A DNA stretch of 30,018 bases from a virus: IMG/VR virus record IMGVR_UViG_3300028025_001051, positions 1-30,018 of that record; one strand, given 5' to 3'. Shown piece by piece: positions 14,454 to 23,719 of the stretch. Under the pieces are notes generated by a model, which saw nothing but the letters and a program-made list of their open reading frames with translations, made no database searches and was not told where the DNA came from. The position numbers and the translations under genes were made by a program. The stretch's first letter is position 1; each line of letters opens with the position of its first letter.

Positions 14454-17400
14454 ATGCCAAGCGTAAACGTACCAGGCTTTGGAGTTGTAAACTTTCCGGA
14501 CGATATGTCCGAACAAGATATAAACACAGCTATTGAAAATGATGTTCCGGCCTTTAGACAAAAAAGAGACCTAGAACTTAGACCTGACTTATCATTTGGT
14601 GAAGCGGCAAAGCGCGCTGTTATACGTGGTGGTAAACAAGTAAGCACTGCATTCGGAGACATTATCCCAGCAATTGGGGCAAGTGCATTAGGTTTTGATG
14701 ACTATGCTAAACGCCAAATGGAAGAAGCTGCGGCAACGCAAGAAGAAATTCGAAATAGATTTGCTCCTGAAGTTCAATCCTATAAAGAAGTTACTGGTCC
14801 TATGTCTGCGTTGAAGTATGGCGTAGAAACTATTGGTGAACAAATTCCTAATTTAGCAACAGCGTTAATACCAGGTGGTGTAGGTGCCATGCTAGGTCGC
14901 CGAGCTGCAGTAGGTGCTGCCGAAGCTGCAGGTCTTGGTACAAAAGAAGCTGCCGAATTATTAGCAAGTCGTCAAGCATTAGGTCAAAACTTAGGTGTCT
15001 ATCTAGGTTCATACTCTCAAAATGCTCCTGAAGTATTTCAAAACATATACGACACCTCTGGTCAATTAGAACCTGCTGCTGCATTGTTATTTAGTTCTAT
15101 TAGTGCTGGATTAGATTCTGCGTTCCCTGCAGCGATCATGAATAAATTAACTAAGCCTGCTAAGATTGGCTTGGTAGAAAAAGTATTAGAAAAGTCTGGC
15201 ATGGAGCCGAGTTTACTTCGTAAGATTACAGCGGCTATACCTGAGTCTATTGCATTAGAAGGTTTAACTGAAGGCGCTCAAGAAGCAATTAGTTTAAAAG
15301 CAGAAAACTTTATTAACAAGAATGCTGGATTATTTAACTCCGAAGGCTGGAATCGCATACTAGAATCTAGTATACGTGGCGCGATAGCTGGTGGAGCATT
15401 CGGTGCTGCTGCAGCTATCCCTGAAAGACTAAGTGAAAGAGCTCAAGCGCAAGCACAACCTATTCCAACCCCTGAACCTACACCTGAAGCTGATATAGTA
15501 GGAATTAAAAGAGAACCTGCTGTGCAGGAGATGAGGACACAAGATGGACTTCCAATCACCAGAACTGGAGAAGTTGACACCGCAGGAATTGGAGAAACTC
15601 TTCAAGTACCTGGACGACCCGCTGAGCCAGGACTTCCCGCAGGAACTAGAGAAGATCTCGGAGCTGGAGCTCCTGGGGTTACAACTGATGTTGAGCCAAC
15701 TGATGGACGAGAAGCGCAACAGCCCGCTGCACTAGAAGCTATATCAGAAGCAGATCAATTAAGAAACCAAGCTGCCGATATTCAAAAAGAACTTGATTCT
15801 AGAAGCATGCTTACTGAGACTGAAAAACAGTCAATGCGTAAACAAGTTGAGACACTACAAAAATTAGCTGCTGAATCAGAAGCAAGAAGACTAGATATAG
15901 TAAAAGCTCAGGCACCAATTTTAAATTATCAAGGTATTAGAGAGGTATCTAAAGTTCCTGAAAATATTTCTGATGCTCAAATTACTCCTCAAGAAATAGT
16001 CAAATCTCAACCTAACCCAGAAACAGTTGTATTACCCGACACAAAAGAAACAGCTGAATCTATTATTGACCATCTTGTCAATGAATTTGGTAACAACATT
16101 AGAGCAGCTCAAAATAGAGGCACAATAAAAGTTGTAAATAATGCTGAAGAACTTTCTAAATTAGGCGTAGATGTATCCCCTAATGCTATTGGAGCATACT
16201 CAAAAGGCACTTCTTATATTATTGCTAACCGTATAACTAAAGATAATTCAAGGCGCGCATTGTTACATGAAGTAGGAGAGCACCATGGGTTAGAAGGCAT
16301 GCTTGGTAAAAATATTTATAAACAAGTCTTACGCCAAGTTAAACAACTTAATACTATGGATAAGGTTGTTACGGAAGCCCATAATCATGTTACTCAACAA
16401 TACCCAGAATTACAAACGGGTTCAGATGCGCATACACGAGAAGTGCTTGCACGTATAGGCGAAGTAGCTCCAGAAAATACATTGTGGAGAAAAGTTGTTG
16501 GCGCGGTTAAAACCTTTTTAACTAAGTCTGGATTATATAATCCTAACAAAATGACTACGGCGGATCTTCATGATCTAATTTTACACTCTACTAGAACTGT
16601 ATTAAAACGCGGTACACCTCAACAAATAACTGCTAAGCCAGAAGTTCAAATGGCTAAAGTAGGCCCTACTACTACAGTTGACCCACAAAATTCTAGCGGT
16701 ATTATGGATTCTGTAGGTAATACAATTAGAAGCACACCTGTATATAACTCTAGATTAGCACAAGATGTAAGAAATGTTTACTCAACACTTCCGGATAGAC
16801 TTAGAGCTATTGGCCTTTCATTCTTATCATTGCCCCAACAAGCAGATTTATTTGGCAAAGAACTTCCAGCTCTTAATGACTTATTAGATATTATTAATAA
16901 ACGTGCCGGTGCATTACAACAATATAGACAACAAGTTGATGATAAAGTATTTAGAGGTTTTGAATTACTTAAAAATTATCCTAAGCCTATGGTAGATAAA
17001 TTTAACGATGTTGCACATAAATTAACAGCGCTCCGTATTGATCCTAGAAAAGGCAAAGACGAACAAGCTAATTGGGATGACCAATTAATGGCGGCATGGA
17101 ATAATATACCTAAAGAATTACGTAACTTAGCTTATGAATATTCAGATGCTTTTAGTGAATCTAGAGAGACTATGATTAGACAAGTAGAACTCTTTGCTGG
17201 TAAATCTATTGCGGACCAATTAAGAAATAGGTTTGAAAAAGAAAAGATTTCATTCTACTTACCATTAAGACGTAAAGGCAATTACCGATTAGCCTACTTC
17301 GATAAAGACGGTGAGCGTGTTGTAATTCATAAAGAATCTCCAGCTGAATTAGCTATTGCAGTTAAAGAAGCTCAAAAAGCTAATGGCCAAGACATAACAA

Positions 17401-19367
17401 CTAGTTTACTCACAAGAGAATTAAACTATAAAGATACGCCTCCATTAGGTTTTGCGAAAAGTATTATTGATTTACTAGATGAAAATATTGACGCAGATAT
17501 TAATGACCCAGATTCTGTCTTAGCTAAAGAGAATTTAATTAATGAAGTCTATAAGACTTATCTAGATACATTTCCTGATGAATCCTTGCGCCAACAAATG
17601 CGTACTCGTGAAGGCATCGAGGGATATATTAAAGATGTTGTAGGCGGATATGCAGATGTAGGATCTAAACTAGCGCATCAAGTTTCTAATCTTGAATACA
17701 AACCATTACTTGATAAAGCTATGGCGGATGTTAAAAAGAACGAAGCTGATTATAGATTAACTCATCCAGATTTAAGAGATAGTGCTCCTGTAACTCAAGT
17801 TGTTCAAAACTTAATTGATCAAAGAAAGTTCCTTGACAACCCTGTAGCTGACAGTATCTCTTCAAGAGCCAGCTGGTTTAGTTATATGTGGCACATTGCA
17901 GGTAACGTATCTTCTGCGGTAGTCAACTTAACTCAAGTTCCTATGGTAGTACTTCCTATGCTTGGCGGTAAATATGGTTGGAGTAAAGCAAGTGCCATGT
18001 TAAAAGAAGCATACTCACAATATACAAAAGGCGGCTTAGACGTCAATCGTAAGTTCTTACCTGATTTTACTTTTGGTGCCAATTTAAAACCTGGCGATAA
18101 ATACTATAACTTATATCACAATGCTGTAAGTCGATCTGCTATTCGTCGTAGTGTAGGATATGAACTCACAGAAATGAGACGTAGAACTACTGAAGAATTT
18201 ACAGGCACTAGAGCTAAGGTTGAAACTGGTCTAGGCTGGATATTCCAGAATTCTGAAAGAATGAATAGAGAAGTAACATTAATTGCTGCATATAATTTGG
18301 CTAAAGAAAATGGTTTATCTGAACAAGCTGCGATTGATGAAGCTATTGATATGACGACTCGTACGCATTCCCATGCACTATCAGAAGCTGGCCCTCGTAT
18401 GTTTCAGAATGGTCTTGGTAAGGTTGCATTTACGTTTAAGTCTTTTGCTCAAGCACAGATTTATAACATGGCTCGCTTATTCTATCTAGCGTTTAAAGGC
18501 GAACAACCTGAAGTGCGTAAACTTGCACAGAAACAATTGACCGGTATTCTAGGTATGACCTATGCATTCTCTGGACTTCAAGGTTTACCGACTTATGGCG
18601 CGGCTAATATGTTTGCGTCTACAGTTGCAGCTATGTTCGGTGATGACGATGAACCGTTTGACTTTGACGAAGCAGTTCGAACAGCGGTTGGTGACATCGG
18701 CTACAAAGGCCCACTCAATGCGTTAACAAATATCGATATAGCGTCGAGAACAGGTTTCAATGGTATGGTATGGCACGATGATCCAAGACGTTTAGCAGAG
18801 GTTGGGTTTGCTCCATACTTTATAGAACACTTCTTTGGCCCTTCATATCAAGCTTTATTTGTGAACCCAGGTAGGGCGATTACGCTTATGAAAGAAGGAC
18901 AAGTCTATAGAGGCCTTGAAACTGTTACGCCATCATTCGTACGTAATCCTATGAAAGCTTTCCGATTTGCAACTGAAGGAGCTACGACAACTAACGGTGC
19001 ACCTATTGTTGACGACGTAAGTGCGTACAGTGCATTCATGCAGATCTTTGGATTTAGTAATGCCGAGTTATCAGAAGCTTATGCAAGAGCAGGCTCCATG
19101 AAAAAAGCAGAACAAAAAATTGCTTCAAGACGTACTTCGTTACTAGACCTACACTTCTTAGCTAAGTCTAACGGTGATGATGATATGTTAGCGGAAATTA
19201 AAGACAAGATTGCAGGATACAATGAATCATACCCAAGTAATAAAATTTCTCCTGATACTTTAGCTAGATCTTATCGCGGTCATATGGAAAGAATTAAAAA
19301 CTCTGTTGACGGTGTTTATCTTAATAAGAAACTTAGGAATCAAATCATCGAAGAATACGGCGATTAA
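14454..19367 (+). CDS. Giant polyvalent internal virion protein
   Basis: A 1637-residue protein, the largest in the window, filling the place of T7 gp16. The first 30 residues (VNVPGFGVVNFPDDMSEQDI) are a short module found at the start of many ejected phage proteins. A hydrophobic Gly/Ala region (about 130-190) follows, then a Pro/Gly/Thr-rich linker (about 325-420). At 605-611 the sequence HEVGEHH looks like a metal-binding site; it is HExxxH in spacing, not the canonical HExxH. The C-terminal third (about 1130-1600), with SYMWHIAGNVSSAVVNL, FTFKSFAQAQIYN and late FRNPMKAFRF-like motifs, resembles large polyvalent protein domains. It is probably ejected with DNA and anchors to membranes. 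Confidence 0.65.
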   Translation: MPSVNVPGFGVVNFPDDMSEQDINTAIENDVPAFRQKRDLELRPDLSFGEAAKRAVIRGGKQVSTAFGDIIPAIGASALGFDDYAKRQMEEAAATQEEIRNRFAPEVQSYKEVTGPMSALKYGVETIGEQIPNLATALIPGGVGAMLGRRAAVGAAEAAGLGTKEAAELLASRQALGQNLGVYLGSYSQNAPEVFQNIYDTSGQLEPAAALLFSSISAGLDSAFPAAIMNKLTKPAKIGLVEKVLEKSGMEPSLLRKITAAIPESIALEGLTEGAQEAISLKAENFINKNAGLFNSEGWNRILESSIRGAIAGGAFGAAAAIPERLSERAQAQAQPIPTPEPTPEADIVGIKREPAVQEMRTQDGLPITRTGEVDTAGIGETLQVPGRPAEPGLPAGTREDLGAGAPGVTTDVEPTDGREAQQPAALEAISEADQLRNQAADIQKELDSRSMLTETEKQSMRKQVETLQKLAAESEARRLDIVKAQAPILNYQGIREVSKVPENISDAQITPQEIVKSQPNPETVVLPDTKETAESIIDHLVNEFGNNIRAAQNRGTIKVVNNAEELSKLGVDVSPNAIGAYSKGTSYIIANRITKDNSRRALLHEVGEHHGLEGMLGKNIYKQVLRQVKQLNTMDKVVTEAHNHVTQQYPELQTGSDAHTREVLARIGEVAPENTLWRKVVGAVKTFLTKSGLYNPNKMTTADLHDLILHSTRTVLKRGTPQQITAKPEVQMAKVGPTTTVDPQNSSGIMDSVGNTIRSTPVYNSRLAQDVRNVYSTLPDRLRAIGLSFLSLPQQADLFGKELPALNDLLDIINKRAGALQQYRQQVDDKVFRGFELLKNYPKPMVDKFNDVAHKLTALRIDPRKGKDEQANWDDQLMAAWNNIPKELRNLAYEYSDAFSESRETMIRQVELFAGKSIADQLRNRFEKEKISFYLPLRRKGNYRLAYFDKDGERVVIHKESPAELAIAVKEAQKANGQDITTSLLTRELNYKDTPPLGFAKSIIDLLDENIDADINDPDSVLAKENLINEVYKTYLDTFPDESLRQQMRTREGIEGYIKDVVGGYADVGSKLAHQVSNLEYKPLLDKAMADVKKNEADYRLTHPDLRDSAPVTQVVQNLIDQRKFLDNPVADSISSRASWFSYMWHIAGNVSSAVVNLTQVPMVVLPMLGGKYGWSKASAMLKEAYSQYTKGGLDVNRKFLPDFTFGANLKPGDKYYNLYHNAVSRSAIRRSVGYELTEMRRRTTEEFTGTRAKVETGLGWIFQNSERMNREVTLIAAYNLAKENGLSEQAAIDEAIDMTTRTHSHALSEAGPRMFQNGLGKVAFTFKSFAQAQIYNMARLFYLAFKGEQPEVRKLAQKQLTGILGMTYAFSGLQGLPTYGAANMFASTVAAMFGDDDEPFDFDEAVRTAVGDIGYKGPLNALTNIDIASRTGFNGMVWHDDPRRLAEVGFAPYFIEHFFGPSYQALFVNPGRAITLMKEGQVYRGLETVTPSFVRNPMKAFRFATEGATTTNGAPIVDDVSAYSAFMQIFGFSNAELSEAYARAGSMKKAEQKIASRRTSLLDLHFLAKSNGDDDMLAEIKDKIAGYNESYPSNKISPDTLARSYRGHMERIKNSVDGVYLNKKLRNQIIEEYGD

Positions 19368-19568
19368 CTATCTAACTCGCCAGGCTCTAACGCCTAAACA
19401 TCCATCCTTTTCTGTAACATACGCTTTAACAACTACCTTTGCACGTTTGGCACCTGTCTCTATTGCATAAATAATAGGCGAAGGCTTTAAGGTGGGGACA
19501 AAGAAACTATCCCCAACACTCATTGCTTCAAACGGAAATACCCATTCAGGTTCTTTAGTGAGACTCAC
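19368..19568 (-). CDS. Small phage replication-region protein, unknown
   Basis: A 66-residue protein, the last gene of the minus-strand block, overlapping the 3' end of the primase-helicase gene by 14 bases. It has a strand-rich pattern: VGDSFFVPT at 18-26, GAKRAKVVVKAYV at 39-51 and the basic ending GVRAWRVR. Similar small proteins with VGDSFFVP accompany primase or recombination genes in other phages, but their function is not known to me. A role as a small DNA-binding accessory of the replisome is plausible but unproven. Its stop codon touches the stop codon of the plus-strand giant gene. Confidence 0.55.
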   Translation of the reverse strand: MSLTKEPEWVFPFEAMSVGDSFFVPTLKPSPIIYAIETGAKRAKVVVKAYVTEKDGCLGVRAWRVR

Positions 19569-22407
19569 TATCTAATCCTTTTAATAGCACTTCAGGAAGA
19601 GTACCTAAGTTGACTTTATAAACCCTTGTAGCTGATTTGCCAAAGTCTTTCCATCCTGCATTCATACGCTTTTTAGTATCTTTATCAGCATCTACGCTAA
19701 TACCTGATTGTTGCATTTGGAATAAGAATTCTTTACGACTGACTGACATTTCACTTAAGTATTTATCAAACTCAGTTTTAGAAATCCACATTGTGTGCTC
19801 ATCAATTTCTACACGAATTACAAAAGCAGTACGTGGTTCCATCGTAATCTTATTATCTTTAAATGCTAGAATACCAGTTTGGTTCTTATTAATATAATCT
19901 GAAAGCACTGATTCATAATCAATACTATTGACCTTAACTACATTGTCTTTAATAGTAATCATTTCAGTTACAATCTTTTTATAAATTCTGTCAAGATCAA
20001 ATTGTGTAATACCCGCATCGTTGGTAATTTCACCTGATGTCATAGCAGCTGCAACTAAGTTTTGATAGAAGCGATATGCAGTATCTTCGCCAAAGTCTTT
20101 AGAGAACTTAGCGCACCACTTATCAATCATCTTACCAATTTCTAACTCACCTGTTTTATAAATAGCTTTGATAAACTCTGGTCCTGCCCATCCATGATTA
20201 AATCTAAATGAGTCAAATATCTCACGACCAAGTGTTGCATCGTCTCTAAATACGTCAGGCTTTCTTACTGATAACTCAATAAGTCTTGCTACCTCACCAT
20301 TAGGATCTTTCTTCAACGTAGTTAATTTATCGTATAAAGAATGATTTGATGTAAAGATTGCAATCAACGAAGCTGACATCTCGTGCTCACGTTCCGCATT
20401 AACTGAAGCTTGCATACGGATCTTAGATTTACCTTGTGATATCTTGTGGATCAGCTGAGACAAGGTCTTAGGTAATATATTACCCACCTCGTCGAGGCCA
20501 AATGGAATATTATGTAGACCTAAGTATCGGCCTGTCATACCATTTTCTGTTGCGTCTAACACAGATAAATCTTTTGGGTTACCCCATACACTTAGTGCTG
20601 AATATAAAGCACCTGTCTTAGCTGCACCTGATTCACCTGTTAAACAAATAGTCACACCTGATGTAGATGTGTAGTCCATGAGTGCGGAACCAAACCCTGC
20701 TAACATTGTGAATGCATGTAGTTCTAAACTTGGTTTATTAAGTTTATTAGCAGCGAGTTTCCAATCTTCGTACTTACCTGCTGGGGCTAAGTGTTTAGCA
20801 ATACCTCGGCATAATGGTGAAGTTGGAGATGATACATCTTTAAAATCTCTTGTGTATTCAGTGGCTCCAATCACAAATGATTCTCTGTTTGGTGTCCAAC
20901 CCATTTGCATCCGCATAACGTCTGCGGCTGACTTGTTCATTAAGTATTGTCCCCATTTAATTATATAGTTCATAAGATATCCTACCTCCTTGTTTCCCGG
21001 ATTAAATAAAACGCCATTACTTGCAATAGCTTCTTTAAACTTCTCAATAGCGTAGACATGCTTAATAGGTAATAAGAACTCTCTTTCAGGGTCGTTTGGT
21101 AGCATGGCCTTCATGAGCAGACATTCTCCATCTGCAACACTAAAGATTCGCTTCGTAGGGTAGATATCATAGAGTGAAACTATGATAGGATCTTTGGGGA
21201 TCGGTACTCCATTCTCATCGTATTCATGCGGTGGTAAATAATATATACCCCCGTTTTTACCGTAGACAAAAGGTTGTAATTCTTGTGGTAACCCATTGAG
21301 CTTAGTTGTAACTTTTGTAGTTTGGTTAATTGTTTCTGTTTTAGTTTCTAGTACCGTTTCGCTGACAGGTTGTGACATCTGTAGTTCTTTACCTATAGCT
21401 AACGGATTTGTAATCTTGCCCCTAAACGGACACCCTTCGCAACCGCCCGGATTAACGTTGTTAAAGGTATCGCAAGAATGTGGTTTATCTTGTGTAGCTT
21501 GGGCCTTTCTATTAGTAGCTTCTCGGTCATAACCTGGATGCTCTTCTGACATCATATGAATCGCGGTGTCACGATCAGAACAATGTTGTGCTATGGATAA
21601 CCCAGAATACCAAATAGGTTCTTGTAGAGTCTTTGCATTCTCTAAGATAAACTTAATCTGATTACATCCCTTACCTTCTAAAGACTTAATAGCAATATCG
21701 GAAAACTTAGTTTGGAAATTATCCAACTTCATCATCTTACGTTGATCTTCACTAAGTCCTGTCTTAGGTAACGTTGCAATTAAATCATCATGCGTTTGTG
21801 CAACAGCGCCTAAGAAGGTTTTAAACTCCTCGAATGAGTACATTGGAATATCAGTGCCAAGTACTTTAGTAGGAAGTGGTGGATCTGTTTTTTGATTAAA
21901 CGTATTTGGGCAACGTAGAATCCTAGCTAAATCTGCTGTCACTACAGGATCTATGTTCAGACCATGTGTTAGGCAAAAGTTTTTAAACTTCTCAGCGTAG
22001 GGTTTCCATTCTGCTGCAGGTACGTCTTGGTCAAATAACCAGTATGCGTGAACCCCACCACCTGAATCTATTCTTACCGGAGGAGGTAGATCGTTATCTA
22101 ATATAAATTTATCGATAGCATCAAGGGCGTCTTCTTTAGACTCATATCCTTTGCCTTCGCCAACATCTAAATCTACAAAGAAAGATTTAACTGCTTTAGC
22201 TTCCTCTGCCTTACGACTATAACCATTGAATGAACTAAGTGCTACAAAGATATTAGTCTTTGAGTCCTTCTTAGATTCAACAAATGATTCTAACTCATCT
22301 ATGTTTTCTACGAATTTGTGCTTAGTGATCTTAGCTATCGGATCGATAGTAGCTACACAATATACGCCTGTAGATGGCAATGCTTTCTTATAAAATTCTT
22401 TAATCAT
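19555..22407 (-). CDS. Primase-helicase fusion (AEP-type primase plus AAA+ helicase)
   Basis: A 950-residue protein. The N-terminal domain is an archaeo-eukaryotic type primase: FFVDLDVGEGKGY with D79 and D81, SGGGVHAYW with His120, and NIDPVVTADLARILRCPNT (151-169) with Asp153. A middle segment has Cys312, Cys323 and Cys326 (GGCEGCPFRG), a possible zinc or Fe-S site. The C-terminal motor has Walker A GESGAAKT (591-598), Walker B FGLDEV (636-641) and FTSNHS (685-690) as sensor 1, close to DUF927-type helicases. It would unwind DNA and make primers. The ATG has no Shine-Dalgarno sequence of its own and overlaps the stop of a 10-codon leader ORF (ATGA), implying coupled translation. Confidence 0.85.
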   Translation of the reverse strand: MIKEFYKKALPSTGVYCVATIDPIAKITKHKFVENIDELESFVESKKDSKTNIFVALSSFNGYSRKAEEAKAVKSFFVDLDVGEGKGYESKEDALDAIDKFILDNDLPPPVRIDSGGGVHAYWLFDQDVPAAEWKPYAEKFKNFCLTHGLNIDPVVTADLARILRCPNTFNQKTDPPLPTKVLGTDIPMYSFEEFKTFLGAVAQTHDDLIATLPKTGLSEDQRKMMKLDNFQTKFSDIAIKSLEGKGCNQIKFILENAKTLQEPIWYSGLSIAQHCSDRDTAIHMMSEEHPGYDREATNRKAQATQDKPHSCDTFNNVNPGGCEGCPFRGKITNPLAIGKELQMSQPVSETVLETKTETINQTTKVTTKLNGLPQELQPFVYGKNGGIYYLPPHEYDENGVPIPKDPIIVSLYDIYPTKRIFSVADGECLLMKAMLPNDPEREFLLPIKHVYAIEKFKEAIASNGVLFNPGNKEVGYLMNYIIKWGQYLMNKSAADVMRMQMGWTPNRESFVIGATEYTRDFKDVSSPTSPLCRGIAKHLAPAGKYEDWKLAANKLNKPSLELHAFTMLAGFGSALMDYTSTSGVTICLTGESGAAKTGALYSALSVWGNPKDLSVLDATENGMTGRYLGLHNIPFGLDEVGNILPKTLSQLIHKISQGKSKIRMQASVNAEREHEMSASLIAIFTSNHSLYDKLTTLKKDPNGEVARLIELSVRKPDVFRDDATLGREIFDSFRFNHGWAGPEFIKAIYKTGELEIGKMIDKWCAKFSKDFGEDTAYRFYQNLVAAAMTSGEITNDAGITQFDLDRIYKKIVTEMITIKDNVVKVNSIDYESVLSDYINKNQTGILAFKDNKITMEPRTAFVIRVEIDEHTMWISKTEFDKYLSEMSVSRKEFLFQMQQSGISVDADKDTKKRMNAGWKDFGKSATRVYKVNLGTLPEVLLKGLDSESH

Positions 22408-22436
22408 ATGCAGTGACTTTCTATTTTTTTAGTCAA
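22404..22436 (-). CDS. Candidate 10-codon leader peptide upstream of primase
   Basis: On the minus strand, GGAGGA (22448-22443) is followed after 6 bases by TTG (22436-22434), then nine codons and TGA (22406-22404). The peptide would be MTKKIESHCI. The stop overlaps the primase ATG as ATGA (22407-22404), the usual mark of translational coupling. The primase ATG itself lacks a ribosome site, which makes this reading attractive. A non-ATG start and the short length keep confidence low. Confidence 0.35.
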   Translation of the reverse strand: MTKKIESHCI

Positions 22437-22442
22437 CAGTAC

Positions 22443-22483
22443 TCCTCCGCAATAAATTGCGTTTTTTCAAATACCGCGGAGGA
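22443..22483 (-). promoter_or_regulatory. Leader hairpin hiding a Shine-Dalgarno sequence
   Basis: A perfect 8-bp inverted repeat: minus-strand TCCTCCGC (22483-22476) pairs with GCGGAGGA (22450-22443) across a 25-base loop. A competing smaller palindrome GCAATTTATTGC lies at 22460-22449 and shares bases with the second arm. The GGAGGA needed for translation of the leader ORF is inside the stem, so ribosome access would depend on which fold forms. No T-run follows on the minus strand, so it is not a terminator. The predicted transcription start falls on the first base of the stem. Confidence 0.5.
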
Positions 22484-22489
22484 ATCCCT

Positions 22490-22517
22490 ATTCTACTACG
22501 TTTTTATATCTTGTCGA
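22490..22517 (-). promoter_or_regulatory. Candidate sigma70 promoter for the primase gene
   Basis: Reading the minus strand, TCGACA (22517-22512; 5 of 6 to TTGACA) is separated by 16 bases from TAGAAT (22495-22490; 5 of 6 to TATAAT). The predicted start is near 22483. The -35 element lies inside the end of the HTH gene. Host RNA polymerase would use it, consistent with no phage polymerase being visible. Confidence 0.4.
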
Positions 22518-22815
22518 TAACTTTAGAACTGATAAAGTGTTTAGCATCGGTCGACGTTACAGCAGGCAACATGCCCTTGTCAAGACCTTTGTTTACTAAC
22601 TCTATAAATTTAGTTATCCTTTCATAATTTTTTTCTCTTACATATTGACCTCTGAACCAACTATGTATAGACATTCTTGATACATTGAAGGCCTCAGCTA
22701 CATAGGTCGTAGGCAAATTTGCTTTTACACAAACCTTACCTAGTTGTACACCTATTCTTGTCGGGTCAGCTTTCTGTAAGCTAATTAAAAATTGTTCGCT
22801 ATAAGGACGTGCCAT
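22504..22815 (-). CDS. Helix-turn-helix DNA-binding protein
   Basis: A 103-residue protein with AAGGAG before the ATG. Residues 35-57 form a clear helix-turn-helix: LPTTYVAEAFNVSRMSIHSW, with the tripeptide NVS at the turn and the recognition helix at 46-55. The rest (60-80) is a basic helix. It resembles small Cro/XRE-like phage regulators. It lies between the primase and the Cys4 protein genes. It could bind the inverted repeat at the helicase promoter or regulate the primase leader; either is inference. No protease or dimerisation domain is attached, so it is not a CI-type repressor. Confidence 0.65.
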   Translation of the reverse strand: MARPYSEQFLISLQKADPTRIGVQLGKVCVKANLPTTYVAEAFNVSRMSIHSWFRGQYVREKNYERITKFIELVNKGLDKGMLPAVTSTDAKHFISSKVIDKI

Positions 22816-22824
22816 GTTATCTCC

Positions 22825-23709
22825 TTATGATTTAGCAGACCATTTGTTGATGATACTACTTACATCAGCTTTAGGTGCCTGCGGTTGTTGGACAGATGAT
22901 TCTCTTAATACAGGTTCTGATAATACGTCTGCTTGTGGTGCAGCTTGTGTAGGTGCCGGTTGTGTTGGCGCTACATTAGGAACCACTGGCGTAGCTAACA
23001 TATCTTCTTCTTCCTTCTCTTGGTAGATAGAAAGTTTGACATAGTTCTGAGCTTCTTCTGAATTAGCTAATTCGTTTAATGCAGGAATTGCTTCGAGAGG
23101 CACAGGTGCGCTTGGTGCAAATAATAACTTCTGATACGTTGCCGCAGGATCAAAGTACATCTTAGTCACAGCAGCGTTATTATTAATACCACTTGCAGCT
23201 AGATATCTAATATACGTTTGGAACGGGCGACCACCATTAACTTCATCACCAAAACATGACTTAGGTGAAAGAATTAATTGAATCAATTCCTTAGGTTTAG
23301 CCGGTGTAACTACCGCAGTTCTCCATGTAAGCTTACATTGTTGTGCAGCACCTTTAATACTATGCGGACATTGATTACATGCCGGAGCTTGTTTATTCTT
23401 AACATCAGCATCAGGTGTTCTAGCATCACTTGCCCAGCAAATAATCTTAGCTTTTTTACCAGGAGTATAAGTACTATCATATAAAGTTCTGCATGGTGTA
23501 TGCGCCATCTTTACAAAGATAATATCCATCTCACCATTTACAGGCGATGATGCTACCTCGTTACCATTCACAAGCATTGTGAACTTACGGCCTTCTGTTG
23601 AAATCTTTCTACTATTAGCACGACCCGCAACAGCCAATGTATCTTGGTTAAGGCCATTAGGTGACGCTAATGAATTTTGTTGCAACTGACTAATTAAATC
23701 TGTACTCAT
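22825..23709 (-). CDS. Putative ssDNA-binding protein with Cys4 site
   Basis: A 294-residue protein with an AAGGAG ribosome site. The core (40-200) is beta-rich with FTMLVNGNEV and MDIIFVKMAHTPCRTLYDSTY. It has a four-cysteine metal site: C91 (ICWASDARTPD), C111, C114 (CNQCP) and C125. A Pro/Ala/Gln-rich linker (240-280) leads to the C-terminal peptide SSIINKWSAKS, unlike the acidic tail of T7 gp2.5. Location among helicase, primase and polymerase genes, the metal site and the flexible tail suggest an ssDNA-binding or recombination-mediating protein. I could not match it to a named family; an alternative is a replisome scaffold. Confidence 0.45.
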   Translation of the reverse strand: MSTDLISQLQQNSLASPNGLNQDTLAVAGRANSRKISTEGRKFTMLVNGNEVASSPVNGEMDIIFVKMAHTPCRTLYDSTYTPGKKAKIICWASDARTPDADVKNKQAPACNQCPHSIKGAAQQCKLTWRTAVVTPAKPKELIQLILSPKSCFGDEVNGGRPFQTYIRYLAASGINNNAAVTKMYFDPAATYQKLLFAPSAPVPLEAIPALNELANSEEAQNYVKLSIYQEKEEEDMLATPVVPNVAPTQPAPTQAAPQADVLSEPVLRESSVQQPQAPKADVSSIINKWSAKS

Positions 23710-23719
23710 ATACTTCTCC

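Noticed and set aside
14848-15084. Antisense ORF rich in Gln and Leu
   Set aside because: It mirrors the helical Ala/Leu-rich part of the giant virion gene and has no ribosome site or recognisable domain.
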